The translations under genes were made by a program, and so were the position numbers. From contig CM036658.1 in assembly GCA_020746105.1 (NCBI GenBank), positions 9,594,689 through 9,658,688 of the forward strand: a stretch of DNA of 64,000 nucleotides. The letters are read 5' to 3'. How positions within the stretch are numbered: the stretch's first letter is position 1; every line of letters begins with the position of its first letter. The notes below the pieces were generated by a model that did no database searches, was not told the origin of the DNA, and saw only the letters and a program-made list of their open reading frames with translations. Origin of the DNA: Trogon surrucura. Taxonomy: Eukaryota > Chordata > Aves > Trogoniformes > Trogonidae. Below are positions 52,661 to 63,491 of this stretch, piece after piece.

Positions 52661-53483
52661 TGTAAGACTGAGTCATATTTATTGATGCATTCCTCTTACT
52701 TTCCTACCTTGTAAATGGTGGTGGTGAATTAAATCTATGGTTTTCTCCCCAAGTCTCTCTGGTTCTTTACCTGCCACATTAAATGGTAGATTATTACTCT
52801 CCCTGTCATTAATCTCAAATCTTTGAGCCGTCTTAGTTGAAATTGTCTCCCTCCACATCACTGTGGAAATGAGGGTGGGGGGACGAGTGAGCTGGAGACC
52901 GTGTGGTCCTTTGTGTCACAGTCAGCTTGATCCACAACACTCAGCAGCATGCAGCGAACAGATGCGTGAATGTTTGTCTTAAACATTTCTTGGCATTTTA
53001 CAAACCCCCTGCTTGGTCAAAAAACAAAACCAGCTTCTGGTCCTCTGGCAAACTGATAAGGGCCAAATGATATATGAGGCAGGAATCTGTTGAGACCAAG
53101 GAAACAGATGCCTCAAACAGCTTTGATGGAGTCATGTACGAGGGAAGGAGTCCTGCGACAGTAGGATGACCTTGCCTCGTAGCATAAATTCCATGGAGAT
53201 AAGGCAATTATATACGGTCGTAAACAAGGAGAAGCCCTTTTTCCTACCAAACATATTATACATCTGCATATAGGAAGAGTGTGTATCTCTACCAGACATA
53301 CTGTGCATCCAAATATAGACAAAGTATGTGTAAATTGAGAGAAGAAAAGGTACAGAGTCAGAATTAGAAGAAGAAGGTAGAAGAATGAAGAAGAAGATGA
53401 AGAAACTTGAAGAAGCAAGAAGATAACAATGGATGCATCCTGAAATCCACTTGGCTGGGCCAATGTGGGAAACTGAACCGGTG
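52661..53483. other. Anonymous sequence inside the transposon island
   Basis: No coding capacity was recognised. At 53244-53331 a unit of about 45 bp beginning ctacca(a/g)acata is present twice in tandem, imperfectly. 53365-53425 is a GAA/GAAGAT-rich purine run. The interval may be internal or flanking sequence of an old LTR element that includes the next feature, but I cannot show it. Confidence 0.45.
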
Positions 53484-53567
53484 ATCTCTATCTCTCTCTC
53501 TCTCTCCCCTCTTCTCTCCCCGCCCTCCCCCCTTTTTCCTCTCTTTCTTTCCCTTGCTTCTTTCTCA
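53484..53567. repeat. CT-rich polypyrimidine tract
   Basis: A (TC)n core at 53486-53506 is followed by a longer, irregular C/T-only run through about 53567. It sits just upstream of the LTR-like sequence. Confidence 0.85.
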
Positions 53568-54123
53568 CTGAGTAATGCAGGGTCTGTGTAAGAGACTGTG
53601 TTAAAATGTGTGTCTCAACCTTGCTGAAATTCCCCATGAAGAAGAGACTGTATTAAGCTCCCCACGAAGAAACTTCAAGGCTGCTGTTTGCAAGCTTCGA
53701 CCTCCAATAAGTCCTAAACAACAGTTTCAGAGCCCAGCCCAGACAAGCCACAGGACTTGACTATTGATAAGTCCTAAACAACAACTTCAGGGCCCAGCCC
53801 AGACCAGCTACGGGGCTTGAAGTCCTAACAAAACAACTTCTGGGTCTGGCTCAAGAGCTGATACAGTGGCTGTTTTGTAAACCCAACGGTGTGTAAGCTC
53901 AAGGATGCAAGTGCGGATAAGGTAGCTGTCCTGCAAGCACATAAGCCCAAAGGTGTACAAATTGTCAAGTCATCCTACATCTGCAAAAAATGGGCCCTCC
54001 AGACACCTCTGCCTGCCCCACTGACAGAGGCGATGCTGCAGGGGGGGGTGAAGATCTCTCCTGACGACCCTCACGTGCATGCGCTAAACAGGTGGAGGAT
54101 AAGCAAAGCGGCTCTTGGAACAC

Positions 54124-54130
54124 TATAAAA
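54124..54130 (+). promoter_or_regulatory. TATA box of the LTR-like sequence
   Basis: TATAAAA in a GC-richer context, about 170 bp upstream of the AATAAA. This is the spacing expected between U3 promoter and polyadenylation signal across the R region. Current activity is unknown. Confidence 0.55.
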
Positions 54131-54302
54131 TGCCACCGTGAACAGCTGTTCTTTGGAGATCTTCCCCACCGAATCGAAACAGGCGGACCTGCGAGACGTC
54201 ACTGGATCTGTGGTGGTAGCTATACTTCTTGCTCTTCTAAACGTTTTACTGCTTCGCTTTTCCTTATCTTTCCTTCCTATCGCTCTCTAGTGGTTGTTAG
54301 TC

Positions 54303-54308
54303 AATAAA
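54303..54308 (+). terminator. Polyadenylation signal of the LTR-like sequence
   Basis: A perfect AATAAA followed by ggttttgcttttgtgg, a G/T-rich downstream element of the usual kind. Confidence 0.6.
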
Positions 54309-54430
54309 GGGTTTTGCTTTTGTGGCATCTGACACTGTTTGTGTCTTAATTTCACCTTTGCGATTGAAACGAATCACCTTGACCCTAACCTCTACCAAGT
54401 ATAAGCGGGGCAAGACAGCCTGTCATACTG

Positions 54431-55314
54431 CTTGCTTAGTTCACACTTAGTTTCTGTCTTGTAAACATTAAGTATAATACTGCCTGTTAGAAGTTGTCAT
54501 ATGCCCTTTATTCCTTGTTATCATTAAGTAACATGCAGCTTACTGTAGTTTATTGTATATCTAGTCTTTTCCTGGTTATCATTAAGTTGTAGTATATTAT
54601 CTGCCCTTTAATGTGTCTTTTAACTAAAACCAAATGTCATGAGTCCAATCCATATGTTGTGAGAAATTAATTAATGTTTGTGTATGGACCTTGAGACTTG
54701 CCTCACGGTTGTCCACTCCATTGGGTAATTATGAATCTAGGTCACCAGTCCCCCCCTCTCCTGGGTAGGATGTGACACAGCACCAGTTTGCCTGCAGAGA
54801 GGCATACCTCATGCGTTTAAAAACGTTTTGAAAATCATCCCACGTCTGCGTTACTGCAGCCAAAGTACCACCCTGACAGAGAAATAACTGCGGCTGCGTT
54901 TTTCTGTACCAGCTCCTTTATGACCAAAACCTTTAATGTAGAGCACTTCTGTTACTTAAGCTGTGGATCATCAAATACTTAAATTCTTTATATCAAACTC
55001 CTTCCCAGCATCAAAGGTGACATGTTCTAGTCTCCAACATTTTTCTATGACCCCAAGAGACCACATGTGATAACCCAAATAGCCTTCACACAGTTTTTCC
55101 AGTTCAGTAACAGACAGAAAATCAGGGAAAAAATTACTGGTAAAATTGTATCCACTATAAACTACATCATTTCCTGCAAAAATATGAACACTGAGTGAAA
55201 GGCTAAGGGGTAAGTAAATGGAGGAAACAGAAATGCCAGGAGTTTTCTCTCAAAAATTGTGGATCAAGATGGGAGGAGAGGGGTTATCAATTAAAAGAAT
55301 TTTCAGTATGACAT
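54431..55314. other. Anonymous AT-rich sequence with a ~57-bp imperfect tandem repeat
   Basis: Between about 54440 and 54610 the words aacattaagt, ttatcattaagt and ttatcattaagt recur at 54464, 54518 and 54576, with partly similar flanks. This suggests three degraded tandem units of about 55-58 bp. Nothing else was recognised up to the LTR at 55315. Confidence 0.4.
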
Positions 55315-55900
55315 TGTGGTGGTTTGGCCCTGACTGGAGGCCAGGAGCTCACCAAAGCTGCTCTATCGTTCCCCCTTTTTTTCAGATGGACAGAGGAGAG
55401 AGAAGATATAATGAGAGGCATGTGGGTTAAGATAAAAGCAGTTTAATATAGCAAAAGCAAAGACTGTGAGAGGAAGAAAAGCCAAACAAAGATTATTCTC
55501 TACTTCCGATCAGCGGGTCATGTCCAACCGCTTTCCCAGGAAGTAGGGCTTCAGTACGTGTAGCAGTTGCTCCAGAGGACAAATGCAAATAGCAAATGAC
55601 CCCTCACTTCCCTCTTCCTTCTCGCTTTTGTATCTGAGGTGACGTTGTATGGTATGGAATACCCCTTTGGTCAGTCTGGGTGAGCTGGCCTGACTGTATT
55701 CCTTCCTAAGATGTTGCTCATACCCAGCCTATTGTTAGGGGAATGTTGGAAAACCACAGCCTTGGTACTGTGTGAGCGCTGCTCAGCAGTAGCCAGAACA
55801 CTGGGGTGCTGGCAACACCCCTCTAGCTACCACTCCAAAAATACAGAACCGAGAGAGCTGCTGTGGGAAGATTAACTCCACCTCAGCGTGATCCAATACA
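55315..55900 (-). mobile_element. ERVL-like solo LTR
   Basis: The plus-strand text carries the hallmark of avian ERVL-type LTRs: tatggtatggaatacccctt followed by tggtcag, a 'gggcttcagtacgtgtagca' block and 'gagcgctgctcagcagta'. Promoter order fits the minus strand: a CRE-like site, then a weak TATA-like GATACAAAAG (about 55625), then ATTAAA (complement of 55442-55447). The ends read TGTGGTGG (55315) and ..CCAATACA (55900), an imperfect inverted pair. The flanks, gacat and cacac, agree at only three of five bases, so a target duplication is not preserved. No internal retroviral sequence is adjacent, so it is a solo LTR. Confidence 0.82.
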
Positions 55901-55904
55901 CACA

Positions 55905-55937
55905 CAGAATCATAGAATCATAGACTCTTAGGTTCAG
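55905..55937 (-). mobile_element. Very short CR1 3' tail remnant
   Basis: Two ATTCTATG-type units (complement) followed by about ten bases similar to the 17.65 kb CR1 terminus. It adjoins the LTR end. It could be a CR1 insertion truncated almost at its tail, or a pre-existing CR1 into which the LTR inserted. Confidence 0.45.
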
Positions 55938-57044
55938 CATATCTTCCCATATGTTGGAAAATTATGCATATATTCAAGATTTTTCTCTTTATGTTCCTGA
56001 AGTTTAAATTGAAAGAAAATGTTTCAATGAAAATACATATTACTTGAGTTTTGATTTACTTAAATTAATGTTCCAATGGGAAAATTTATGATGAGCCCTG
56101 ACCATCTGGTTGATTGACAAAATTGTTAAAACAATTACTGTTTTCACAGTAGTTTTTTATTTCTGTGGTTGAAGAAGTAATTTGGACTACCACTGGATGT
56201 AAAAATCCTACAAAACTTGTGCATGACTTCAGTAGCTTTATGTTGACCATAAAATTAAAAATTTTTTCAGATACTCACACCACAGCAACTTTATACTGCC
56301 AGGAACACTCCATGTGGTCACTAAATTGTTGTCTCTGTAGCTTTGCAGGTATTTTTTTCTGCATAACAAAAACGTGACAACAGGGCCTGTTGTCAGGAAC
56401 ACATAGTGTTTATGTTGAAATTCATTCAACTGGAATAATTAAAGAAGCTGAATGGCAGAAGAAGTAAGGAAAAAAGACTGAAGCGGCATGTTCACAGGTA
56501 TAAAACCATCTATTGACTGAGAAGAATGGAGCCCAAGATGTCCTCACTCACAAGCCAGGGTGCTCTTTGGACACTATCCTAATTGTCCCTATGAATGTAG
56601 CTAATTTCAGGGGTAGAATATTTGATTTACAAACCTCATTTCTGCATTCTGCATAAACTTTAACATTCTTAGCTTCTACTGTGTTCAGTAAATAGGAAAA
56701 GCCACAGAGCAGCTGGGAGCATGAAAGAACAGTTACACAATCTTTCACCTGCCATTTAAAATAAAAAAAAAAAAAAAGAACAAACTACCATTAGAGGTTT
56801 AATGACTGAAATAATCATGATACCGTGGTTGTGAAGTTCCAGATCATTAACTTCCTTTGCCATGTGTAAAATCATAAAACTCCATCGGTACTATTCAAAG
56901 AACAATATACAGAAATAATTAATACTTGTTATACTAGTCACATTGAAAATACGTATAGATAAGCAGGTGCTGAGGTTGGAACACACTGCCTCTAGTCTGC
57001 ACAGGGAGTACAGCACAGTTCTCCAAAACTCTACTGCCACGTCC
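55938..57044. other. AT-rich unique sequence, no gene recognised
   Basis: There is an A-run at 56761-56777. No repeat or coding feature was recognised. Confidence 0.5.
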
Positions 57045-57212
57045 AGTGGGTGGGATACTCATTGGGAGAGCCAGAGAGAAATGTTGATGCTATGCAACCA
57101 TTGCTTGGCCACAGTAAATCACTGGTGTGTTATCGATACTGTTTTGATCACAGATCTGAAACACAGCCCCAAATGGGCTGTTGGAAAGAAAACTCCATCC
57201 CAGTCCAACGTA
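57045..57212 (-). mobile_element. ERVL-like LTR fragment
   Basis: The words gtgggtgggatactcattgg, aaatgttgatgctatgcaac and gtgttatcgatactgttttg, then gaaaactccatcccagtcca, follow the order of the terminal part of an avian ERVL LTR, in the same orientation as the copy at 55.3 kb. Only about 170 bp are recognisable. It is diverged, and the remainder of the LTR is missing or beyond recognition. It carries no coding sequence. Confidence 0.65.
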
Positions 57213-58581
57213 GCAGAAGAACCTTACTTTTCATTTTGTCTTAGACCTTGAGTGACACAGAAGGTTTTAACCATGTGGTTTTAAAATTTGCCCAAGATTG
57301 TAATGCCTTGGTGAGTTTGTCATTTGCATGTTTGACTTATCTTCATTGCTTTTGACTCAATCACACATAGACCACTTTTTTTGACAATAAAGATAGTCTT
57401 AAAGTTAGCTTATGGACTGCAGGAGTTCTTGGGCACCTGAACATTCAAGGCATTTCAAAAGAAGGTGACAGCAATCATCTGGGAAATGCAGAGGTTATTC
57501 TGAGGAAAGAAAACAGCAGCACCCTTCTTGAAGCATTTTGCCATGATCAGAATTCAAAGCCCAACACTGTGTCAAACACAGGAATCTGTCGGTAAGAATA
57601 AAGGAAGACAGCAGATGTAAAAGGACATAATATAAATGATATATGAGATATCAGTCATGTTGATGTTAAAATTAGAGCTGGTCTTTAACATTTCATAGAG
57701 GACAAAACATTGTATGCTTCTGCCACTGAAATCTGTTTTAAATCTCTGGCCACCACAGGGTAGGCATCAACTGCTTGTGACAGGCATACTACCCGTAAGG
57801 AAACGTAAGAAGGCACTTAACCATTTTCATAGGTGTTCTTGTCACTTGTGACAGCACAAAATATTCAGTCTTTTTGCTCTTCTGTCTCCTTATTTTTATG
57901 AACTGCATGCAGTGAACCAACAAATTTCTCCACGCCACAAGAGATGTTAGATGCCAGTTTTAGTTAGAGCATTTGCATTAGTGCTAGACAATTAGCCAGA
58001 AAAAAAAGTTCAAGGTCAAACCCACAAGCTCAACAAAATCCAAATTCTATGAAACCTCCACACAAATCTCGTGGAAGGTGGCTTTCTAAAACTTGAGTTA
58101 TGGAACATTAGGGTTGATGTAATTGTAAATCTTAATGGCTATATACCATGGCCACTACAACTCCCTTCCTGTTGGAAAACGTGAATTTGCTTGATCTTAT
58201 TGATTATACACACGTACAGCTAAAACTCAAGCCTATTCAAACTATTTGCAGTCTAAGCGTGCAAAGTGAACAGTTAGAACAAACTGCATAAAGTAGGAGT
58301 GGGAGGGTTTTGTGAATCATAGGCAAGTAGGAAAAGAGATCTGGCTGCCTCCTGGGAAGAAAAAGAAAAAAATAGACCTACAATATCCACTATCTTTCCC
58401 ATCTTATTCATGAAGAGCATTGCTATTCTGTCCATTAAGGATTTTACAATGGAAAGCTTTTCTTCAATTGGGTCTCACTGCTACTTAGAGTGAAAAAATA
58501 TTAGTGCTTCTGAAAGGACTATTTTTAACCCACTGTGAATAACAAATAGTGAATGTGATTATTTTGATAAAGAGCAATGTG
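57213..58581. other. Unique sequence, no gene recognised
   Basis: AT-rich with short open frames. No repeat recognised. Confidence 0.5.
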
Positions 58582-58975
58582 AAAGGTCAACGGAGGTGAT
58601 CCTCCCCCTCAAATCTTCTCTGGTGAGACCTCACTTGGAGTACTGTGTTCAGTTCAGGAGTCCCCTGTACATGAAAGACACAGACCTATAGGAGAGGGTA
58701 CAGAAAAGTGCTATGAAAATGGTGAGAGAGCTGAAGCACCTCTCTTGTGAGGACAGGCTCAGAGTTGGGTTGTTCAGGCTGGAAAAGAGAAAGGTCCAGG
58801 AAGACCTTATTGTGGCTTTTGAACGCGTAAAAGAAGCTTATAAGAAAGATGGAGAGAGACTTTTCAATAGGTCCTGGAGTGACAAGGGTCAATGGTTTTA
58901 GATGGAAAGAGGGTAGATTTAGATTGGACATCTTTAAAAGTCCCTTTCAAGTCAGGTCTTTCCATGATTCTGTGT
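58582..58975 (+). mobile_element. CR1 LINE 3' fragment with internal deletion
   Basis: A plus-strand CR1 that starts at the 'ggaggtgatcctccccctc' block and carries ORF2 C-terminal text (VRELKHLSCEDRLR, RLEKRKVQEDLIVAFERVKE, KKDGERLF). After agattggacatc (about 58931) it jumps directly to the 3' UTR words ctttaaaagtccctttcaa and a ttctgtg tail. Roughly 200 bp covering the last codons of ORF2 and the start of the UTR are absent. It is dead and moderately diverged. Confidence 0.88.
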
Positions 58976-60857
58976 AGCACATGAGGTGTTTCACAGTGTA
59001 TAAAATTTTACCTGGCTGTTCAATGTCATCATCAAGAGAAGCTACAGCTTGACCAAAATAAAGAGTTACTTAGAATTAATTAGCTATGCAATTTCAGCTT
59101 CTCAGTATCAGTTTGCATATGGAAATTCCTGCCAAGAAATAATTTTAAAATTACTTTCTAATGTAGTGCACACTGCTTTCTAATTGAGAGAAAATAAATA
59201 ATTTTTTCAGAGCACGAAATATTTGTCATCTTGGCAGGTCACTGTCATAATTATGTAAAGATGTGTCTCTTTAACAGAAATACAATTCAGTCACAACTAA
59301 ATGGCCAGTAAACACTTGTAGTTGAGATCCTAAAATATTTAATTCTTTTAATAGGACAGCTTTTCTGACTGATTTACAAATATGATTCTTTTGTTACTTA
59401 TTATTAGATCAAGGACTGAGATGGTAAGGCTTCATGTGAAGCCACATCTACAGTGGCATGTAAAACTACTGGTATATCATGCTGTGCAGAAAGCTTCAAT
59501 CCCTCTAAAGATGAAGCCTGTCTGTTCAAAGTAGCATAAAACTGATTTGTGATGAAAACATTTTTCTATTCTTAAAATGTCTTGGTCAAATCAGAATTAT
59601 TGTTTTTGCAAGGGCTGTTTGTTTTTTTTTTTTCCTTGAAAGATCTTAAAAAATCCTAGAATTGTACTTGGACGTTTTTAAACTCTGAAGTCCTGTATAT
59701 GTAAAACTAAACTGAAAAATATTCTAAATAATGTTACTTTCAGTTAAAAACAAAATAAAATCACTTGACTTTTGAAGAAGATATTATAAAATTATTTCAA
59801 GGGTTGAAAATTTGCTTATTTTTGAAATAAATAAGGAAATTAAGTAGCATTTTTGAAATCTTGAGTCTTAAATATGTTTTTAGAAAATTTTTAACATTAA
59901 AGATGTACTGTGTCTTCAATTTATAGATAGAAATTTTGTGAAATTTGCTAGCAAAAGAGATATAATTTTTGATGGAACAGAGTCACAGACAAACTATTTT
60001 AAGTAAAAGATTATTGTTTGTTTTTCTTTTCCATTTTCTAAAGAGTTATAACAAGTTAGTTGGTTCATATGTTTTATAATGTGTGCTAAGATTTTTATGA
60101 CAAAGCTATAAATGAAATTCTCTGCTTACCTCAGTGCATTTCCTTCTCTTTTCCAAGGCTCATTGCAGACTGATTTAAAACAACTAATAATAACCACAAA
60201 TAAAGCCCAAGTGTCAACCAGGGAGGTGTTCCTAATGTGTCTTTCTCTCTCTCCTAATTAGTTGATATAAGGAATTTAGTGCACAGGAATTTAAAAACAA
60301 ACAGGGAAACCACTAAGGAGTAGAATACAGATACGGGCACTTCCACTACAAGCCTGCACTTGATAAATATTCATGCAGTAAGCTTTGTGTGACACTAACT
60401 TTTACTGACCTCCTGATGGTGCAGAGCAACAAGCGGGAGGGATGTTGCATCACTGCGACTGGTGTTGATGTAGAAGAGTCTAATTACAAAAGCTGTTAGT
60501 ATCCCCGGGAGGTTGTCTGAAGAAGTCAGGAGGAGGTAAGGAACATTCAGGGATCATCCAGATAGAGCCAGATAACCTGACTCAGTTGAGTCTAACTTGC
60601 ATGACAAAAAAAAAAGTGCACAAGGGTCTGCAGGAGTGACTGATGATGGTATTTCAGGGTGCTTGGAGGACAACATGTCAACTGTAATTGGGTCAGACTG
60701 TCCTTGCTACACTCTGAGGTCCCTGATTAGAAGATGCCATGCTTGATTTCCTCGACCGATTAAGGCTGACCTTGGATGTTACAGACAATATTTTAAACAA
60801 TGCTTTTGCCAGCTGCATGATAGAGATCATTAGCAAGACAGAAAACAAAATACAGGA
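58976..60857. other. AT-rich unique sequence, possible conserved element
   Basis: No repeat or gene was recognised. At 59040-59280 the text is dense in homeodomain-type sites (TTAATTAGC, CTAATTGAG) and has an octamer-like tttgcatatg, reminiscent of conserved non-coding enhancers. This is a resemblance only. Confidence 0.4.
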
Positions 60858-60950
60858 GCTGCCACATTGGATCAGAGCAGTACTTCATCAAGTCCAGCAT
60901 CACGTCCCTGTCAATAGGCTGCTGCAGACACTTCAGAGGAAGGTGAGAAG
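60858..60950 (+). repeat. Probable ancient amniote interspersed repeat
   Basis: The words ccacattggatcagagcagta, catcaagtccagcatc and gcagacacttcagaggaagg follow, in order, a repeat that I recall as widespread in turtles and crocodilians and as degraded copies in birds (the 'ggatcagaccagtggtccatctagtccag' type). I am not certain of its family name. It is highly diverged. Confidence 0.45.
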
Positions 60951-62633
60951 AACCATCCTGTTGGGGACTCTGGAGTGACTGTTCGACAATGAAAATGTGG
61001 CCGGTATTTCAACTTCCCCTCTCACAATCAGAAAAATAAGGAGCGCAGCCTAGGTGTTTAGGGTTGCAGTCCAGGTGCTTGGGGTAACAGCTACTGAAGC
61101 AGAAGACACAGAGGCAAAATTCCCTGAGAACATCAGTCTTATGTGATGAGTACAAGAGGGCAGAGGCGGAGATGGGAGAAGTTTTCACACCACCTTGACC
61201 ATCCAGCAGCACAGGTGCTTAAATTTAGACATGTTGTGACCATCCTTCCTTGATCTTGACAGCTTTTTTCTCTGCTTGTTGCATGCAATCAAAGATACCT
61301 CTTTTCCTCAGAAGAGCAAGACAAGAGTAAAATTCTTGAAGCTGTTAAAATTTGCACATGCTTTTGCCATTAGGCAAAATAAATAAAGAAAATAAATACC
61401 AGCAACAGGGATACAATGTCTGACTTGTGCATCAGTAGATCTCACAGTGCTTTACATAAGATACTAGGGGAGATTTTCTCCATTTTGTAGAGAAAGTCAC
61501 CTGTTTTTTTCTGGATATATGGTAACATTTTCACAGCACTTTAGATAGACTGCTGTGGAGTTAAGGCACTCTTTGCCTAGACTTCCGTTCTAACCACAAG
61601 GCAACCATCTTTGTTGAATCTTTCTCACATCGTGTGCTGTGGGATAGTTGTCCAAAATTACTGAATTGCCAATACAGCACTGTTCACACATCAGAACATC
61701 AAGTAAGTTCCAAGACAGTGTGCAGCTGGTATATAAGGAGTTCTCCCCACAAAGGTTCTGTAGGCAACCTTAAGGGTCAGTAACATCAAGGGAGATTGAT
61801 ATTCTGACTTTGAAGGAAAATTACACGGTGCATGGAGCAGAGTGGAGACACAGTGGTCAAGCTCTGTGCACACAAAGGAACCTGGAAACATTGAAGAGAT
61901 TGTAAACTGCACATTTACTGCCCCAGGCCAAGAGTCTGTCATTTTTTTCATAGATACTGTTCTTTGAGTGAACTATGCTCATTATAATCTCATTATAATG
62001 CCAAAACACACCTCCATACCAAAAGCTACCCACCTCTGAGGTATGACCACTCCTCACTGAGCTTGATATTTAATTTTTCTAGTCTATACCTTTAAACATG
62101 AAATGAGGAAAACTTACACCAATCACAATAAAGACATGCATGACTAGAGTCACTCAAGCTCTACCAGGAAGGTAACAAATAATATAAAAATTACCCAAGA
62201 GAGGGGGAACTTTGGGGAAGCTTCCACCATTGTCAGAGGAGATACCACCGTGGACCACCTCTGACTCCTGAGATCAATTGTCAGGCTGAGCCTCTCTTCC
62301 TCGCCACAGGGATGCCTTTGGGTAAGGTCCAAACACTTGGCCTCACCAAGTGCTGTCCCAGGATACTTAGAAAGTCTTTACAGAGCAGCTCATAATCTAA
62401 TAAAACTGTAACATTTACATGTGCTTTGCAGACAGTCACTATCACCAGCAAACAAAATGAATTTGTGTATCTGTTGCTTCAGTAAACTATATTTGATTCT
62501 AATCTGGCCGTGTGAGTCCCTGTTGGCACTGGCACACTGAGTTTGGTCATGTGAGTATATTGCCACCCTCATGAAGGCTGCCCTTGTGCATGCAGAAGTG
62601 CTGCCACATTGAAGGCACATTGGCATGTTGCGT
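60951..62633. other. Unique sequence, possible MIR-like trace
   Basis: No gene recognised. At about 61438-61495 ctcacagtgctttacataag and ctccattttgtagagaaa are reminiscent of the MIR/L2 core in order and spacing. The match is weak. Confidence 0.35.
62629..62633. repeat. Target site duplication, left
   Basis: The sequence tgcgt lies immediately before the LTR and is repeated exactly at 63492-63496 after it. A 5-bp duplication is the size typical of ERVL and many avian ERV1 integrations. Confidence 0.88.
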
Positions 62634-62775
62634 TGTCGCGGGTTAGGGCTGGGCCGGCCACTAACACGGACAGACGCTCTCTAACCCCCTCTTCCCCCCT
62701 CCAAACGGGAAGAGAAAAGGGAATGAGGCAGAGAGACTTACGGATAAGAGAAGAAAAAAAAAGAACTAGAACAGC

Positions 62776-62781
62776 TTTAAT
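62776..62781 (-). terminator. Candidate polyadenylation signal of the 62.6 kb solo LTR
   Basis: ATTAAA on the minus strand is followed by a G/T- then T-rich stretch. It is about 140 bp from the LTR end, much as in the 55.3 kb LTR (about 130 bp), which supports the orientation of both. Confidence 0.5.
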
Positions 62782-63129
62782 GAAAGTAATAGGAATAATG
62801 GTAAAAACATAAAAGTAAAGAACTATATACAACTATAGATAATAGCCCGATATCAAACCCGACTCCCTCCCCCGATAGAAATCACCACTGGTGCTGCAGA
62901 GCAGGAGGCACTGGGGAAACCCCAGGCTCGGCTGCGGCGGGAGCTGGATACAGGGAGCTGGATTCGGGAACTCAGGATCCGGATCAAAATCAGGAGGTCA
63001 GATGGAGTCCTCTCTGGACACCGATCATTGCAGAAAAGAAAGGCGAAAAAGGCCGAAAAGGGCAAAAGGGCAAGAAAGGGCCGAACAAAAGGGGAAAAAA
63101 AGGGGCCGAAAACTCTCGTGATCACTCAA

Positions 63130-63135
63130 TTTATA
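63130..63135 (-). promoter_or_regulatory. TATA box of the 62.6 kb solo LTR
   Basis: The minus strand reads TGGTATAAATTGAG. A CRE-like site lies about 10 bp upstream (63143-63149). Transcription would run toward lower coordinates. Confidence 0.6.
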
Positions 63136-63491
63136 CCAGATATGACGTATATGGGATGGAATACTCTCGTTGGTCACCTGTCCTGTCTATTACCCCCCGG
63201 AGGTGCCACCTTTTACTTCCTTGTGCCCCCCTCTTACTACCCAGCACCCCCAGCGTGGCACGCAAGAGCCAGTAATGGCCTTGGTCACTATAGGAATAAG
63301 TATCAGCAAGAGCCTTTCTACATACCAGTCCCAGGCAGTGACTGTAAACATCAGGTGTTATCACTGCCAGTAGCACACACTGTCTGCAAAAACATGCTGC
63401 TGACTTCAGAAAGTGCAGCCTTTTAGAAGACACTAAACTGGAAAGTAAAAATCACTAAACAGGACTGGGTTTTTTAGCTAAACCCAGGACA

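Larger units (their letters stand above)
53580..54430 (+). mobile_element. LTR-like sequence, plus strand, family not recognised
   Basis: The order of signals is that of a retroviral-type LTR: a long upstream part with internal duplications, a TATA box (TATAAAA, 54124-54130), and an AATAAA at 54303-54308 followed by a T/G-rich stretch. The U3-like part has a block repeated in tandem at 53709, 53769 and 53820 (each about 50-60 bp, sharing aagtcctaa.aacaac.ttc). Further upstream a pair of blocks shares agagactgt.ttaa and ccc.a.gaagaa. Such blocks often act as enhancers in LTRs. I cannot fix the TG...CA ends or a target duplication, and no gag, pol or env remnant is evident beside it. The ends given are approximate. 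Confidence 0.65.
62634..63491 (-). mobile_element. Complete ERVL-like solo LTR with intact TSD
   Basis: The element is 858 bp, starts TGTCGCGGGTTAG and ends CTAAACCCAGGACA, an imperfect inverted terminal pair with TG...CA ends, and has identical flanks tgcgt. Homology with the 55.3 kb LTR is seen in atgggatggaatactctcgt followed by tggtca. Read on the minus strand the order is that region, a CRE-like TACGTCA (63143-63149), a TATA box (63130-63135), a long G/C-richer and pyrimidine-rich leader with aaaggcgaaaaggcc-type purine repeats on the plus strand, and ATTAAA (62776-62781) near the 3' end. No internal gene remains, so the provirus was lost by LTR-LTR recombination. Several CpGs survive, suggesting it is younger than the other LTRs here. 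Confidence 0.9.

Noticed and set aside
53367-53430. Purine run as a retroviral polypurine tract before the 53.6 kb LTR-like sequence
   Set aside because: It is a GAA-type simple repeat separated from the LTR-like part by over 100 bp, including a polypyrimidine tract. No clear U3 start follows it.
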